NCBI GenBank assembly: GCA_009733775.1
Contig: WOGZ01000025.1
Coordinates: 62,001-126,000, forward strand
DNA length: 64,000 nt
Source of the DNA: Alectoria sarmentosa
Lineage: Eukaryota > Ascomycota > Lecanoromycetes > Lecanorales > Parmeliaceae
Direction of reading: 5' to 3'
Numbering within the stretch: position 1 is the stretch's first letter; each line of letters opens with the position of its first letter. The notes under the pieces are model-generated. The model ran no database searches. It was not told the DNA's origin and saw only the letters and a program-made list of their open reading frames with translations. Both the position numbers and the translations under genes were made by a program. Positions 1 to 12,457 of the stretch are shown one piece after another.

Positions 1-2634
1 AAATGCACACCTCACTGGCACGTCATACGAGTAGTGGCCGACGAGAAAGTTGAGACAACGAGTTCCGATGGCGCCTTTCTGGGCTTCCCGTAATAAGATA
101 CATAGCTCGACTTGGTGGGAAATGACTCATGAGATGTAGTACGGACTTCTGCAAGGATTTCGAATGGGAGTCAAAGGTCGGATCCGGTCTTTGGTGGCAC
201 AGCCGTCTGCAACAGGTTTCAGATTCTTTCGACAACTTCTCGCAAGGTCTTTCGCCCGGTATTACATATCAAGATCAGAAAGCCGTAGGATACCGAAATA
301 CCTGAGAACACCTTGGCTGTCTATAGAGACTGCCTGAGACATCCACAAGCCTGCTTGTGGAACGTGGAACAATAGCATCTACATATATACATAGCGAAGG
401 ACCGATACTGTGCAACTGTATACCAAGACATATGCGACAACCGGAGAGCCGAAGTTCATCGATTGAAGCCGGGGTTTGTATCTGAAACGGGACCTGTGCG
501 GCGCAAATTTAGACCAGTTGGTCTGGCTCTGCTACCAACGGCGGGTGAAGCCGCGTTTGGGGTTGAGCACGACACGGTGGTTTGAGTTTGGAGGAAGGTT
601 GCATTGGCCTTACCGGATGTGGGTGGAGATTCTTGCTGTGCAGATCAGTTTCATGCGATCAAGCCGAGTAAGCTCGCTGCCGTCGTCGTTATTATTACTT
701 GTCTGGGTTCGCCGGATAGTGGATCTCAATCTTGAATTGGTTCAGTGTATAGGATCGAGGAGGTGACTTATGATTGCGATGACGTATCCAGATCGAATCT
801 GGTGTTGGTTCCAGTGGACTTGGACATGATGAATAATACGGCTGCTTTTTGACTTACCAATCGCCCGAAAATCGTATCCTTTGTTGTGCCCGAAGTGACA
901 CCTGGGACACGATATATGAATTGGTGTTTACTGCCATTAGCAGGCGATCTCATTGGTTGTTGTAGACCACTAGACATGCTGATGTAGTGTGAAGGCGAGG
1001 CAGATTCGACGGGCCTAAAGGTGAATACGATGGCCCACTCATTCTCGTGATCCACATCTTTCGCATCACCTGCACTTCAGGAACTTTGGAATGCGAAATG
1101 AGCCGGCTGGAATCGGGATCGTAGAAACATTGACCATCACATCCAGTCCTTTTCTTTCTCTTGTCGCCAATTGGCGGCAGTGATGGAGGATGTTCTCACA
1201 TCAAGCGCGCCCGTTGACTGGTACAAGTACAAGCTACCCCACGACGGACGTTTAGGCGATTCAGGATTATTATCGTGGGGGCCCTCTCGTCTTTAGCTTG
1301 AGCGACCACGTGAGAAGGGGATTTTCTGAGTGGCCAGCCGGTCTCCATCTGCGATACTTTCCTTTACTATTCGACCATACGGCACGACGCATGCAAGTAG
1401 CAATTAGCAACCTTGCACTAAGGATCGTGCCTACAGGACGCTTGTCAATTCAGTGCTCTAAGAATTTGCGTTCGCACCGTCTACAGTCTTGCGCATCAAT
1501 GAGGGTTTCGGCTGTCAGCCCACAGGTAGACCCGCATGCCACTGTATCCGCGCCTTGGATCAAAGAGCGATCAAAGAAAGCTTCCATTGGCACAGATTGT
1601 AACGTCCTTGGTCACACGCTCTTCCATCATTTCTTACCAAAGCGTGAGCATGCTAGGTAGGCAGTCGGAGTATCAAGTGGATCGGTAAGGGATCCATGAC
1701 TGTACCTCGTTCCCCGTAGCATCATCAATCCTCGATTCCCGTATTCACTTAAGCCGAGGTAGCGTAAGCATTGCGAAAGCAGTGACCCCGCGTAGAAGTA
1801 GATTTGAATGCGATTTCAAGCAAATAGATACTTGTCTCGGAGGTCTAGGCCAAAAATAGTTTAGTCAGTCTTGCCTGCCGCAAAGATGAAACCATCAGCG
1901 GGAATTCCCCTTTCCCTCTCCAACCAACACCTGTCTTTTTGGGGGGCCCATTTATGTTCGCGAAGCAGCGAAGCAGTCCTCGCCGCAGCAGCATCCACAC
2001 CTTCGTCTGCAAATGCTCCAAGTGTCCTTAGCAGCCTCGTTGGCTCTTGGCAATCTGAGCAGTAGGCTGGTTTCAGGACTGCATGATGCGCCGAATCTGC
2101 CGAGCCGCTGAGGGAGTCCTGGCGAGAGGTGTGCCATTTTGCGTACGCTATGCTGTGCGCACCGTTCAGGCCGCACCATGAAAAGATGCCTGTCGCAAAG
2201 ACTAGATCACGCGCAAAAGCAGGAGTATCCCTCTTCTATCGACCTGCTGGCCTTCATCTTTTTCAACTCTTGGAATATCTTCAATCCTGCTCACTGTCCA
2301 TGCTGAGTGGGCTGTGGTTTTGAGACCAGCTATTAGTGTTGAAGTCGGAGAGTGCTTAAAGCCTAATTCCGGTACAGCTTCAAACCTTCACAAACATTGG
2401 GATGCTGGAAGATAAAAAAGCTGTACGGCAATTGAGGTCGCATATTTACCGCACAATCAGCAGAAATGGTGTTGAGCTTTTGGAATAATATACGATTACG
2501 TGAGTTCGATCATCTCGTTCTCGGGCTGAGCGCAGGTACGCGGTTTGGGAGTATGCTGATGTGGGCTGTGCCGTCCTTTAGAAACGCTCCAATTTCCGGA
2601 GTGACGGTATTACCAACAAGCCCCCACCACCAAC
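1..2634. other. intergenic region, no supported gene
   Basis: Only short overlapping ORFs on both strands are present, without domains, consistent splice signals or recognisable motifs. Base composition is ordinary, not AT-rich, so this does not look RIP-degraded. The last 150-200 bases presumably hold the promoter and 5' leader of the gene that starts at 2635. I see nothing else I can support. Confidence 0.5.
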
Positions 2635-5600
2635 ATGGCTGCACCAGGCTGCGGAATCATCTTTGCTTCTTCACAAAGGAGTGACCGCAGCAACAGCAAC
2701 TTACGCAGGTCCATGAGTCTGAACTCCAAGCCCAGATCTACCCTTTCTGCCACAAACAGACCACCTGGTAAACATCTCCAAGGTTCGGAGATGGGATCAT
2801 CGAATGGACACAATAGGTCACTGTCAGACAAGATGAGGAGTCTACATCGGAAGAAGAACTCGAACGAGAATAATCCCGGACCGAAACCACTGGCGTCCGC
2901 TATGGCTGCCGGTTCTATTAGGAGGCCTCCCAGGCACCTCGACCTAATGGAAGCAGCATCACACAGCCAAGGTGAAGCTGTGCACTCGAGGAGGAACGAT
3001 GGACAGCATCGGGAAGTGGGAACAGGCAAGGAGAACAAAGGCATCAGTGTGAAGCAGATGAGGCCGTCGAACAACATGGATCAGTCGTATCGCTCGATAG
3101 CGTACAACCAGTATTTATCGCAGGCATTTGGTCTACAAGGGGATGAGAAGCCAAGGCCTGCAGCAATACAGAGACTCAGAGCACCAGAGCTTTCCGAGGC
3201 GCGGCCAGACTCTGAGATGAGCGCAATGACTGGTGACTCAATGGAAGTGAACTTCCACATGGATCCCATTGCTGCGCCCTCTGCGAAAGACCGAAGACCA
3301 AAAATACAGGTCACCATCCCTGGAAAGGTCACCAAACGACCGCACTCTTCCTCACACTTGGCCACGCAGGTGAACAGGCAAAAGTCGCATAGGAGAAGTA
3401 GGAGTTTACAGACACAAGTTTCGCCTTCCTCGTCGACCACACATCAACAAAACGCGGGAGACGTGCCTGCAAGATTATCCGTCGTTTCTCCTCTATCAGT
3501 CGTTGAAATGCCAAAACCAAGGAGACCTTTTTCGGCTTTCTCTCTTGAAGATATGACAAGCGACACACCTCGTAACGCTCCGTCATTGGAGAAATTGGCG
3601 CGCTCAGATTCGTCCGATGACACAGGCGAGCTTGATGACAGATCGTCAAATTACAGCGGTCGCTCCTCGAGCTCAAGCTTGGTTGGGGACACTGCCGTGC
3701 ACGGACAATCCCACAACCGTGGCCAAAGCATCGCCTTCTCCGTCTACTCACCCGCGGCAGCTGGGGTCTTTGACGGTGCACCACTCGCATTGAAGAACAA
3801 CAGGTTGAGGTCATTCAAGAGTAGCACCTCGTTATCTACTGTCGACATGAACAAGCCACTGCCACCGGAGCCAGGGGCAGAAGTAGCTCCCTTAAATGTT
3901 GCATACTCTCGGCCCGGTAGCATGAAGGGAAAGCGAAAAGTGCCATCACCTCTCACATTTTCACGATCATCTATGTATGAGACGCCGTCACAGTTCCCAT
4001 CTCGAAGGTCCTCGTTACGCTCGAAATACACTCCCGCCGACCTCGACGCTCTTGACGCTGCCTTTACAAATACTAGTCCCAACATGCAAGCAGGATTTGG
4101 GTATCAACTCGAACCTTCACTGAGTCAGGCTGAGGCGGATTTAGAAGCTCATCTAGGCACCATCAATGAAGAGCCTACAATGCAGCATCCGAACATGATG
4201 CCTGTGGCACACGACCCTCTGCAAATAAGTCGCGGACCAAACACCATGGTTCCATCGCGACACGCACCTCACCCGCCATCATCCCTTAAATTGAGTGATG
4301 GAAGCATCAGCAGCCGAAAGCGATTTCAGAAGAAGACTTCGACCCACGTTGCCATGCAGATGCGTGGAGACTCATCGAAGTGGGATTCAGATGACAGCAG
4401 TAGGAGTGGCCTGCGTCGCCGCATTTCGGCGCCGGTAGTGGGATCGACAGCAAAGGCCGACAAGATTCTTGGCAAATCTGCGACACTGATGGCGGGAGAG
4501 AGCAGCTCGGAATCTAATTGGAGCTCTAGTGAATCTCCTCAGACTAATTACGACGGCGACTCTTCAAGCCCAACGACGTCGAGAGAGGATTCCAGCACTC
4601 CTGAGACAGACGTTTCTTCTGTACCAGATCACGCTTATGAAGAAGTTCGTGCAAGGTTGGAATTGTTAAGCCCCAAAAACAATCACGATTCTGAACAGTT
4701 CGCTGCCTTTGATCCGCATCCAACAGAGTACGCTGAAACGTCTTCATCTTTTAATAGGTCACCACAGACGCAAACCAACGACGTGACACACAACGTAAAA
4801 TTGCCATGGACAACTCCAGAGAGCAGTAGCAATGCTCAGGCCGAAATGACTACGCCCGCCATCTATTTAACACCAGTCGAGGAATTCGAGGAATCTCAGG
4901 TCACCATCGCGATCGGCCTTGACGCGCCGATGGACGATGTTGACGAAAGCAACATCCATCCCCTTCAGAGGCGGGGCGCCCAAGAAGAGTCACCGCAACG
5001 ACGCCGATCAATGGCATCCACTGTAATGACTGAGAGACCACGATCTCTCGCATCCATTGCGATGTCTGAAATTCCAGATATCTATGCAAGCCTCCCATCT
5101 CCAGGACTGACGATCAGGAGTCGGCAGTCAATTTTCCTTGAAGATGCCGAACGCGACATCTCCGCCGATGCAGCTGAGGTAGTCCTTTTGCACATCCTGG
5201 AAAACCTCGACAACCTGCAAGATCTCTTCGCTACTGCTACAGTCAGCAGGGGATTTTACCGCACTTTCAAGCGACACGAGCTTCCCCTGATGAAGAATGC
5301 GCTTTGCGGCATGTCTCCAGCTGCTTGGGAGCTTCGTGAAATGAGCCCACCCTACCCAGGTTTAGAAAGCCGTGATAACGCTCTTCCAAAATTGCTTGAA
5401 TACTCACCTTCTCTCTATCTCCAACACTATATGAGGGACATGTACACCATGATCGCTCTCAAGTCAATGATCCTAATACATTGCGAATCATTCCTTCGTG
5501 CTGACACCATCACCGCACTGGCCGGCGGTGAGACTGAGCGAGCCTCCCAGATCGACGATGCTTTCTGGCGTGTGTGGACTTTCTGCCAGGTCTTCGGATG

Positions 5601-6808
5601 CGGATCAAAACGTGAAGACGACATCGTCGGTCAGATGGATTGGCTCAGGGGTGGCGCTTTGGCCAAGCATCAACGACGGACTGCTAATGCTGCGGAATTG
5701 GGTGCCGACGTGAACAGGAATAGTGTTCTCTACAGCTCGCCGCCAACATTCGGTGAAGGAAATGTGGGTGGACTGACCGCAGAGGACCTCTACGACATGA
5801 CAGAGATCTGGACCTGCCTGGGCGTTCTCGTCCGCGGGTTCCAAGGCAAGCGTCGAGAGGCGAGGGAGTATGGAATCTTCGACAAGGCAGATATCACTGC
5901 TGGCGACATCGAACAGGAAGATTCAGTGCTTGGTACGTCCCCCATTTCCTATCGTCCGACCTTTGCTGATATCATCGACAGAGGAATGGACTTACCACCT
6001 GCTCACTCTTGCTCCTCCCATTGTCTTGGATGTCACCTCGCCTACCTCACCCACAGCCGCTAACTTTGCCCACGCCCGTTCTCGTGGCTACACTACCTGG
6101 ACACCACCTACCATCTCCCGCGCCACCTTCCTCAAAGAAGCTGTCTCCCGTGTCTACCAGGAAAAGGTGGCTGAGCGCCATCCCACCTCGCCCATGCCGT
6201 CTCCAAAAGGAAAGGTCACGAACCCGTCCTCTCCCGTCTCGAAACAACTCGTGGACGACGTCGTGGCCGCCCGCTGGCGTTGTGCTCGCCACGCGGCCGA
6301 AATACGCGCCAAGCGCAGCGATCCAGGCTTCAAGGCTCTGCCGCCTTCAGAAGACAGACCCATGTCTGAGTTTCCTGCCGTTCTCGAAAAGCTCGACATG
6401 GGCAATGCCCCTCCTATTCCCACTATCCCATCAGCTCACTCCCGCACTCCTTCCGACCTCGACACCTCCAAGAACTTCGTCTCCGCCCTCGTCGTGCCCG
6501 CTGGCCCTCAAGTTCGCGACCCTGTTGACGTAGCCGTCGATAGGCTCGTGGGTATGGGCTTCGAGAAGAGGAAGGCCGCCAAAGCGCTCGCCGAGACTGA
6601 CACAGGGAATTCAGTTGATTTTGCAAGAGCGCTCGAGTGGTTGGTTAGAGAGAGGAAGAGGGATGTGGGTGGCTTGATGCACTCTGGTTACAGAGGACCT
6701 GCCGCCCCAACCGGAGAGAATGATGAAATTGCGAGTGCGAATGCCGAAAGTGCTATCCGTGAGGCAGTTGGCCTGGGCCTGAATATGGGCGGGAGAGCCT
6801 GGGCTTAA
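2635..6808 (+). CDS. F-box-like and UBA domain protein, serine-rich, two exons
   Basis: Two exons, 2635-5932 and 5982-6808, are joined across a 49-nt intron (GTACGT donor, CTGAT branch region, ACAG acceptor), giving 1374 residues. The junction restores one frame and removes the early stop at 6061-6063. Residues 1 to about 830 are low-complexity, rich in Ser, Pro and Arg, with many RRxS-type sites, so probably disordered and phosphorylated. An F-box-like helix pair starts near residue 842 (AAEVVLLHILENLDNLQDLF), followed by a leucine-rich and aromatic segment. Near residues 1281-1325 a UBA domain is clear, with the hallmark MGF loop (VDRLVGMGFEKRKAAKALAE) and the closing ALEWLV helix. Known roles: F-box proteins recruit substrates to SCF ubiquitin ligases and UBA domains bind ubiquitin. 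A ubiquitin-pathway adaptor role is inferred. The UBA call is strong and the F-box call moderate. The ATG is the first in the open frame. Confidence 0.85.
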
Positions 6809-9040
6809 TAATGTGTGAAATAATGCGTTTGGTTTGTTTACTGTTATATACCACGGCGGTCGCTCACGATCTGCCCAAATGTCAAGTACGATCTAAGCGG
6901 GGTTTTTTTGGTTACCGTCTCAGCGAGGTCCTTGACTATGATTTGTGTCGACGAACTACGTGTATCAGACTACGATCTACTCTGAATGGACTCCATCCAC
7001 CTACTCATACCATATACTCGGAAATGTGACTGACTTGATCGCTAGCGACTGAGATTGCAGTTTCAGGGGCTCGTGTCCTGAAAGGTGGTGCTGTTCATTT
7101 GCTTCTTGCACTGGACTGGAGCCGTGAAGAAAAACATCTTCACGTTCTACCCCTTGAGCTAACGTTTAGGGTATCTTGAACTCAATATTCAAAAAAAAAA
7201 GGGCCATTGTCAGCTTCTTGCATCCGAAAACGTCTAGAAGCATACTTTGATGGAGCACTCTCTCACAGACATCGAGCCAGATGTGTTTCAGGCTCGAGTC
7301 GTTGAGAAGAATGCTGTTTGTTTTGCGCACTGGTGGGTAACAGAGCTAGAATAACTCTGGGCTTGAGGTTTGAGGCGTCAGCTATTTCGTATGGGGGGTT
7401 TTTTTTTTGAGCTAAGAGAGAGAGAGTGTGTGTGTGAGGGTATTGTGGGCTTGCGGAATAGAGAGAGAGAGGGGGGGCTGTTTTTTTGTTTGGGAGGGTT
7501 GAAGGAATAGAGAGAGAGGAGGCGGTTTTTCGTTTGGGGGAGTTGAGGGAATAAATAGAGTGAGGGTGGTATATTTTGGGGATTTGAGGATTGGGAACGT
7601 AGGTCATTTCATTGGACTGCTCGGATGCTAAGGAGTATGTATGGCGTCTGATCGGCTTTTTTTGAGTCAGAGAGTCACATGCCAAGGGGCTTGGTTTGAG
7701 GAGATTGCTTTGAGATGTTGATCTCCTGTGTTTGGGTTGCTGGCAAGGCAGGGTTGATATACTCAGATTGTTCGCCTACGCTTTACTATGTATGGTGGAG
7801 GTTCAACGACACCACAACAACGACCTTTTCCACCGCCTTGTTGTCGTCTGTGTACTCATGCGCCTCCATAGTTCCCTCCGACTCGAACGGTCTACTTGCA
7901 AACACCCCTTTCCGCCACTTCCAGCATTCGACTCATCTCACCACCTCCTCCATCATCTGCCCTGGCATTTCCTCTGATTACTCCTCCTCTCCCATACCAT
8001 AAAACGACAGCATCCGCATTGGCTGTCTGTCAAGGAGATATTCCAGCTAGGGATCGCCGGGTTGATCAGGGTGCGAGGAGTCTACTGCTGTAACTTTGAC
8101 GGATCCTCACGGTATTCGGATATATGTACACAACTCCAGCGGCGCAAGCGCGTCAATATCACGCCCGTTCAGCCTCTGATTTGCCGAGGCCGGGGGCTTT
8201 GAAGCGGACGAGGAGCAAGTCTTCGGACGGCAGGGTGGGCTTGGGGCAGGCATCGTCGATGGTGAGGAATGGGGAGAGGGAGAGGGGGGGGGATAGTAGG
8301 CGCTGGGGGGGTGTGAGGACTGCGGCGATGGTGGTGCTGGGGGGATTGTTGGAATAGGAGCGCAAGTGTGAAGAAATAAGGATTACCATTGCCCAGACCA
8401 TGGACGATTTGGAGCTCTCCCCAAGCTTTCATAGGTAGCCATATATATCTGAGTTCCACAGACTTCTCACTCTGCAGATTGCTAGGCAGAGAGATTCGGA
8501 CCATCTCATTGGGGAGCGACCGTTTTTTAGTCTCCGATGGCACCGCGACCTTGGGCGAAAATCCTCTCAACCGAGGCACGATCTCTGCATGCGGAAAGAT
8601 TGATTTACCAGAGCATTCGCTATGTGGGTTACGCTCAGAAATACATACAGGCGTTCACCGGTTCTTTATAAAAGTCTTTTAAAAGTCCCACCCGATTTTC
8701 AGGCCCGGATCATATCTTGCGAGAAACCAAATCTATCCATTTGTACCCTGCCCAAGTAAAATGAGATCCAGATGCGCCCTAGAATGGCTGTGCCAGACTC
8801 CCGTAGAATAATCGCGATGAATGCTTGGATTAGCCCGAAGTGTGGTTGCGAAACAAGGCTGTGGGCCGTAACAATGAGAGCCAGGTGAATCTGTTATGTT
8901 GAGAGATCGAAGCACGCGGCTACAAAAAGTAGCCTCGCGAAGTGATGATCACGCAATGGTACAGTCGAGTTCAATGTGATACCTACATTCCTTAGCGACC
9001 CAAGCGTAAGACTTAATACCGTGGCTGTACCGTAGCACTA
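6809..9040. other. intergenic region with GA-rich minisatellite
   Basis: No gene is supported. The 3' end of the upstream gene lies at the left edge. Two to three copies of a roughly 45-50 bp GA/T-rich unit lie at 7456-7575 and create artefactual Ser/Thr/Pro-rich minus-strand reading frames. A small plus-strand frame at 8124-8357 (77 codons, basic and Ser/Arg-rich N-terminus) cannot be separated from chance. Confidence 0.5.
7456..7575. repeat. GA-rich minisatellite, about 2.5 units
   Basis: Each unit begins GAATAGAGAGAG, runs into a G-run, then a T-run with GTTTGGG, and ends near GTTGAGG. The second unit differs from the first by small indels and the third is truncated. This is tandem slippage DNA and codes for nothing recognisable. 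Confidence 0.6.
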
Positions 9041-9620
9041 CCGTAACAAATATATAACGGTCTCAAACAAAATAGCTGCCCATAGGCAGTCACAAAAATT
9101 AACCGTTATTATTTATAATCGTTTTTTATAGACGATATCTTTCATCGATGATATGGAAGCATGATTAATAAGTTGTAATTTTCATTTAATGTCGAAATAG
9201 CGTCGAAACCGAAGAATGAAAGTTGCCCTGATCTTTATTGTATCATCCCACATCCTCACATCAATCATTCACATATTCAACGCAAGATATTGTGAAAGTC
9301 ATTTTAACGAGAAAATCATTCAAATCGCTCATTTTTGTTATCAAATTCTTAAAAACGTTGATGTTTCTCGACATATGAGATTTCCGAGCATAAACTTAAC
9401 ATGTTTAACAACTTTAAAAATAAATATATGTTTTTATAAATAATCGTATATATAATTGAGACGAATGTGCGAAAAATCGTTCAATTACCATTATTTAATT
9501 ATAACGAATTATGATATATAATTTAACACACATTGAGCAATAATAAGTTACATTACCAAAAAACCGTCTATTAACGATTATTATTTGGAATATCAGTTAG
9601 ATACAGTTGTCGCAAACCAT
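9041..9620. mobile_element. AT-rich RIP-like block, decayed element remnant
   Basis: Composition turns sharply AT-rich, and the remaining cytosines lie often in CpG. The sequences at 9113-9136 and 9565-9590 are imperfect inverted copies (ATAATCGTT ... TAGACG facing CGTCTATTAACGATTAT), which suggests the ends of a small inverted-repeat element. No coding remnant is legible. The exact ends are uncertain. Confidence 0.45.
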
Positions 9621-10582
9621 AACCCTCCGCTAAGGTTCCTTTCGCTCCTAGTCTTCTGCGTGCGGCATATAAACGTGATGGATGTCATTGTGGTCACGGC
9701 GAACTAAATTAGCGATTCCGGAGCTAAGTGTATAGGAATCACGGCCGACCCAAGGGAGAAGCAAAAAAACCACCAATGTGTCGATGATTCAAGGATGACT
9801 TGACGGGGATTCTGTTTAGTTTCATGTCCCTGGATCTCAAAGGGTACAACCCTGTAAAAAATAAAAAGGGTAACAATAAGGGTGAAGGTAAAGGTAGAGG
9901 TAAGGGTAAGGGTAAGGGTAAGGCTAAGGGTAAGGGTAAGGGTGACACGCAGTTACGAGGCTATGATGACACTTCACAGCATCTGCATGCTTTGCAACCC
10001 GAGGCAAAGCTAGATACTTGAACGCTCGCCCCATTTTCCTTACAATCTTATTTCTCTCGCTCTCTCACCACTGGCTTATCACTCCCAACTCGCAAATCCT
10101 CATACTCCGGCGGAAGCCCGGAGAGGCCAGGTAGGTAGAGTTACCTAGGTAAAAGCCGGTTTAACGTCTTCAATTCAAACAGATCTGACGTGACGGTCCT
10201 CGGGTAGAGGATCAGTCGGCTTTCCATTTCCAGCCCTGTGGGCCACATTGTGGCGATATCTGTGATGGCCCCTGCAGGAGGCAATCTAAGGCAAAGGTCA
10301 GCGCTTGAAAGCGCCGCTGATCAAAGTCTCCTAGATTCTCCACGACGAGTGCAGGAATAGAGATTAGGCGCGAGTGGGACAAACCAATGACGTTCTATCT
10401 CAGACCCTATTGGATGGACAATGCTAAAAATTGGCCAATCGCCTTGAGATATGCCTTGAGCAAAGATCCGGGGAAATCAAATCACGTACGCGCAAACCAA
10501 CAAAAACAAGACACTGCCAGGCCAATCAGAGAACCGTACTGGACGTGATTTTGCTGCAGCCTGCACCCTCATCACCATAAGC
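9621..10582. other. intergenic region with hexamer array
   Basis: Ordinary base composition with no supported gene. It contains the GGGTAA hexamer array described separately. The apparent Lys-Gly repeat peptide across that array is a by-product of the repeat. Confidence 0.5.
9877..9944 (+). repeat. tandem hexamer GGGTAA array
   Basis: About ten hexamers of the form GGGTAA or close variants (GGTGAA, GGTAAA, GGTAGA, GGCTAA) run in tandem, most perfect in the middle. The unit differs from the common fungal telomere repeat TTAGGG by one base (TAAGGG in the same register), so this is telomere-like but not telomeric by sequence. It lies at the left border of the accessory, transposon-rich part of the window. 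Confidence 0.8.
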
Positions 10583-10731
10583 TACGAGGTCAAGTCAAAA
10601 GTATTCGGAATAGGGCATAGCCCTACTCGGCCACCGTAGCACCAAAATCAACCTTTTTGCGTGAGGATTTTCTGCGCGAGTAACTAGTTCCTACGGTGGC
10701 CATTCCGAGTATTATTTAACATGACCTCGTA
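10583..10731. mobile_element. 145-bp MITE with TA target duplication
   Basis: An inverted-repeat element occupies 10585-10729 and is flanked by TA on both sides. The ends read CGAGGTCAAGTCAAAAGTAT on the left and, as reverse complement on the right, CGAGGTCATGTTAAATAATA, followed by a shared TCGGAAT. A second inner pair, GGCCACCGTAG, also faces itself. Size, TA duplication and lack of coding capacity fit a non-autonomous Tc1/mariner-type element. Confidence 0.65.
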
Positions 10732-10786
10732 CTTATAGACTAGCGGCCGGAATGGAGACTCTTGGCGAGGCATTGAAATCCCTTCC

Positions 10787-12236
10787 CGAGGGTCGGTGAC
10801 AAAAGTCTCTGCCGACTCTCCGGCACTAGGCCTAATCTATTACTGTAGAATCATTATTTTCCAAAGATGCATCATGATTATTGAGATATTTACTTCAAAA
10901 CTCCGTCACTAAACCTTTCGCTTTATATATTGATTTACACGATTTTGAATGTAACAGTTCTTTCCTTTAAAACCACCCCGTTTACCAAATTTTTCAAAAG
11001 ACCTCAATATACACTCATCAATCTCCTTTTAAATAATAACATTTCATTTCTTTTTAATGATCTTACGAAACTATTAAACTGTCATAAAATAATGTAATTT
11101 GACTCGAGACTTGAAAATACGTTACACATTTTCAATGAAATTCAAATCTGACGAATTAATTAATTAATTATCGATATAATTTAATTTCATCTCATCTTTA
11201 ATGTAAACATAACAATTTTCAAAACTTCGAGTGTTATAACTTTCATTATTATCTTTTTAAAAGATCATTTTTTGATTTCGAATCTCAAATATACTCTTTC
11301 TTTTTTTGATAATGAGAAGAATCTTTTTAATATATCGTTTTTAAGTTATTAAGCCTTTAAATTTCTATTATTATTAACGTATATTTTCATTTTTAAACTT
11401 TTTATTTATTTCTTTAATATACGCATAAAAAACGAACTTAAATTTAAAATTTATAAAGATTATAATTCACACAGAAAATTAACTGACCGCAATACGTTTT
11501 TTTTTTATATACAATTCGCATAATGCCTCTCTTTTTCATTTCGAATAATTCAATTCGTATAATGAAAATTTTGATGAAAATGATATTCATCAAATCAATG
11601 CATCAACATTCATTTTCATTTGAATTATTTATGTCTTTCGTATCAATGAAGTCGATTTTTAATCTAATTTTCATTAATTTAACTCTTTTAATATACGCGA
11701 CATTTATGATATTTAACATTATTTATATATCTCTTTATAATACGTTCGTTTAAAAATAATTCAAATTTTAAAAAAGAATATATAGAAAATGAGCGAGTAC
11801 ATTTCTTAACAATGAAATTTCAAGGCTTTTTGCGTTCATTGTATCGTTTTTATAAAACTTTAATCATTTTTTTTATGATCTCTTGATCAAGTGTAAGAGA
11901 TCGTTCAAATCGTTTTTTATCTGAGCGACATAAAAGCTCATTAATAATGATTGTTTGAATTCTTTCAAATACGTGGGTGACCTCTCATATTGCCCCTCTG
12001 AAAAGACCTTTATAATTCAATGCGATAATCTTTACGCGTTTTAATATAGATCATTCGTGACCAAACGCAATAAAATCAGATGAAAATGTAAACGTATTTG
12101 CCCTCTTGCGTGCAGGCATAATGATTGAATTCGTGGTTGATGAATAATAAGAAGAATGTCTTCTCAGAGGTACCAGGCTAAATTTTTGGTGGGGCTACGA
12201 AAGAAAGTCGGCAGAGACTTTTGTCACCGACCCTCG
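10787..12236. mobile_element. 1.45-kb DNA transposon with 31-bp TIRs, RIP-degraded
   Basis: The terminal inverted repeats at 10787-10817 and 12206-12236 match over 31 bp (start CGAGGGTCGGTGACAAAAGT). TCC flanks both ends, suggesting a 3-bp target duplication. The interior is very AT-rich and carries no legible transposase; small frames inside it (for example 11523-11753) look like chance products of AT-rich DNA. A 280-bp derivative at 47661-47940 keeps about 190 bp of the left end and 90 bp of the right end. The superfamily is not certain; 3-bp duplications occur in Harbinger- and CACTA-type elements. Confidence 0.85.
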
Positions 12237-12397
12237 TCCCTCCGTTTTGATGCCGCCTCAGACAATAATAATGCCAGAGTTGCCAGTTGAGGACGTGAGA
12301 ATTGGGGGAGACGCAGCAGCGTGTTGTAGATGCGGCCAGGCACTGCCATGGCCGTCAATCTGGATGATTAAATCGTTCTATCCCCCGTCATCATTAC

Positions 12398-12403
12398 TAT
12401 ATA
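12398..12403 (+). promoter_or_regulatory. TATA-like box of Z1
   Basis: TATATA lies about 55 bp upstream of the Z1 start codon, at a spacing plausible for a short fungal 5' leader. It is assigned from position only. Confidence 0.35.
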
Positions 12404-12457
12404 GCAAATACAGATAGCTCTCCTCGCCCGTCAAAGTATCTCTTCATTGTCTTTTCA

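Noticed and set aside
7263..7685. 140-codon Ser/Thr/Pro-rich frame on the minus strand
   Set aside because: Covers the GA-rich minisatellite and looks like a repeat product.
8124..8357. Small basic Ser/Arg-rich frame that looks fungal in style
   Set aside because: 77 codons, no domain, no splice context; cannot be told from chance without transcripts.
9800..10021. Reading frame with a Lys-Gly repeat
   Set aside because: It is only the translation of the GGGTAA hexamer array; no flanking coding signal.
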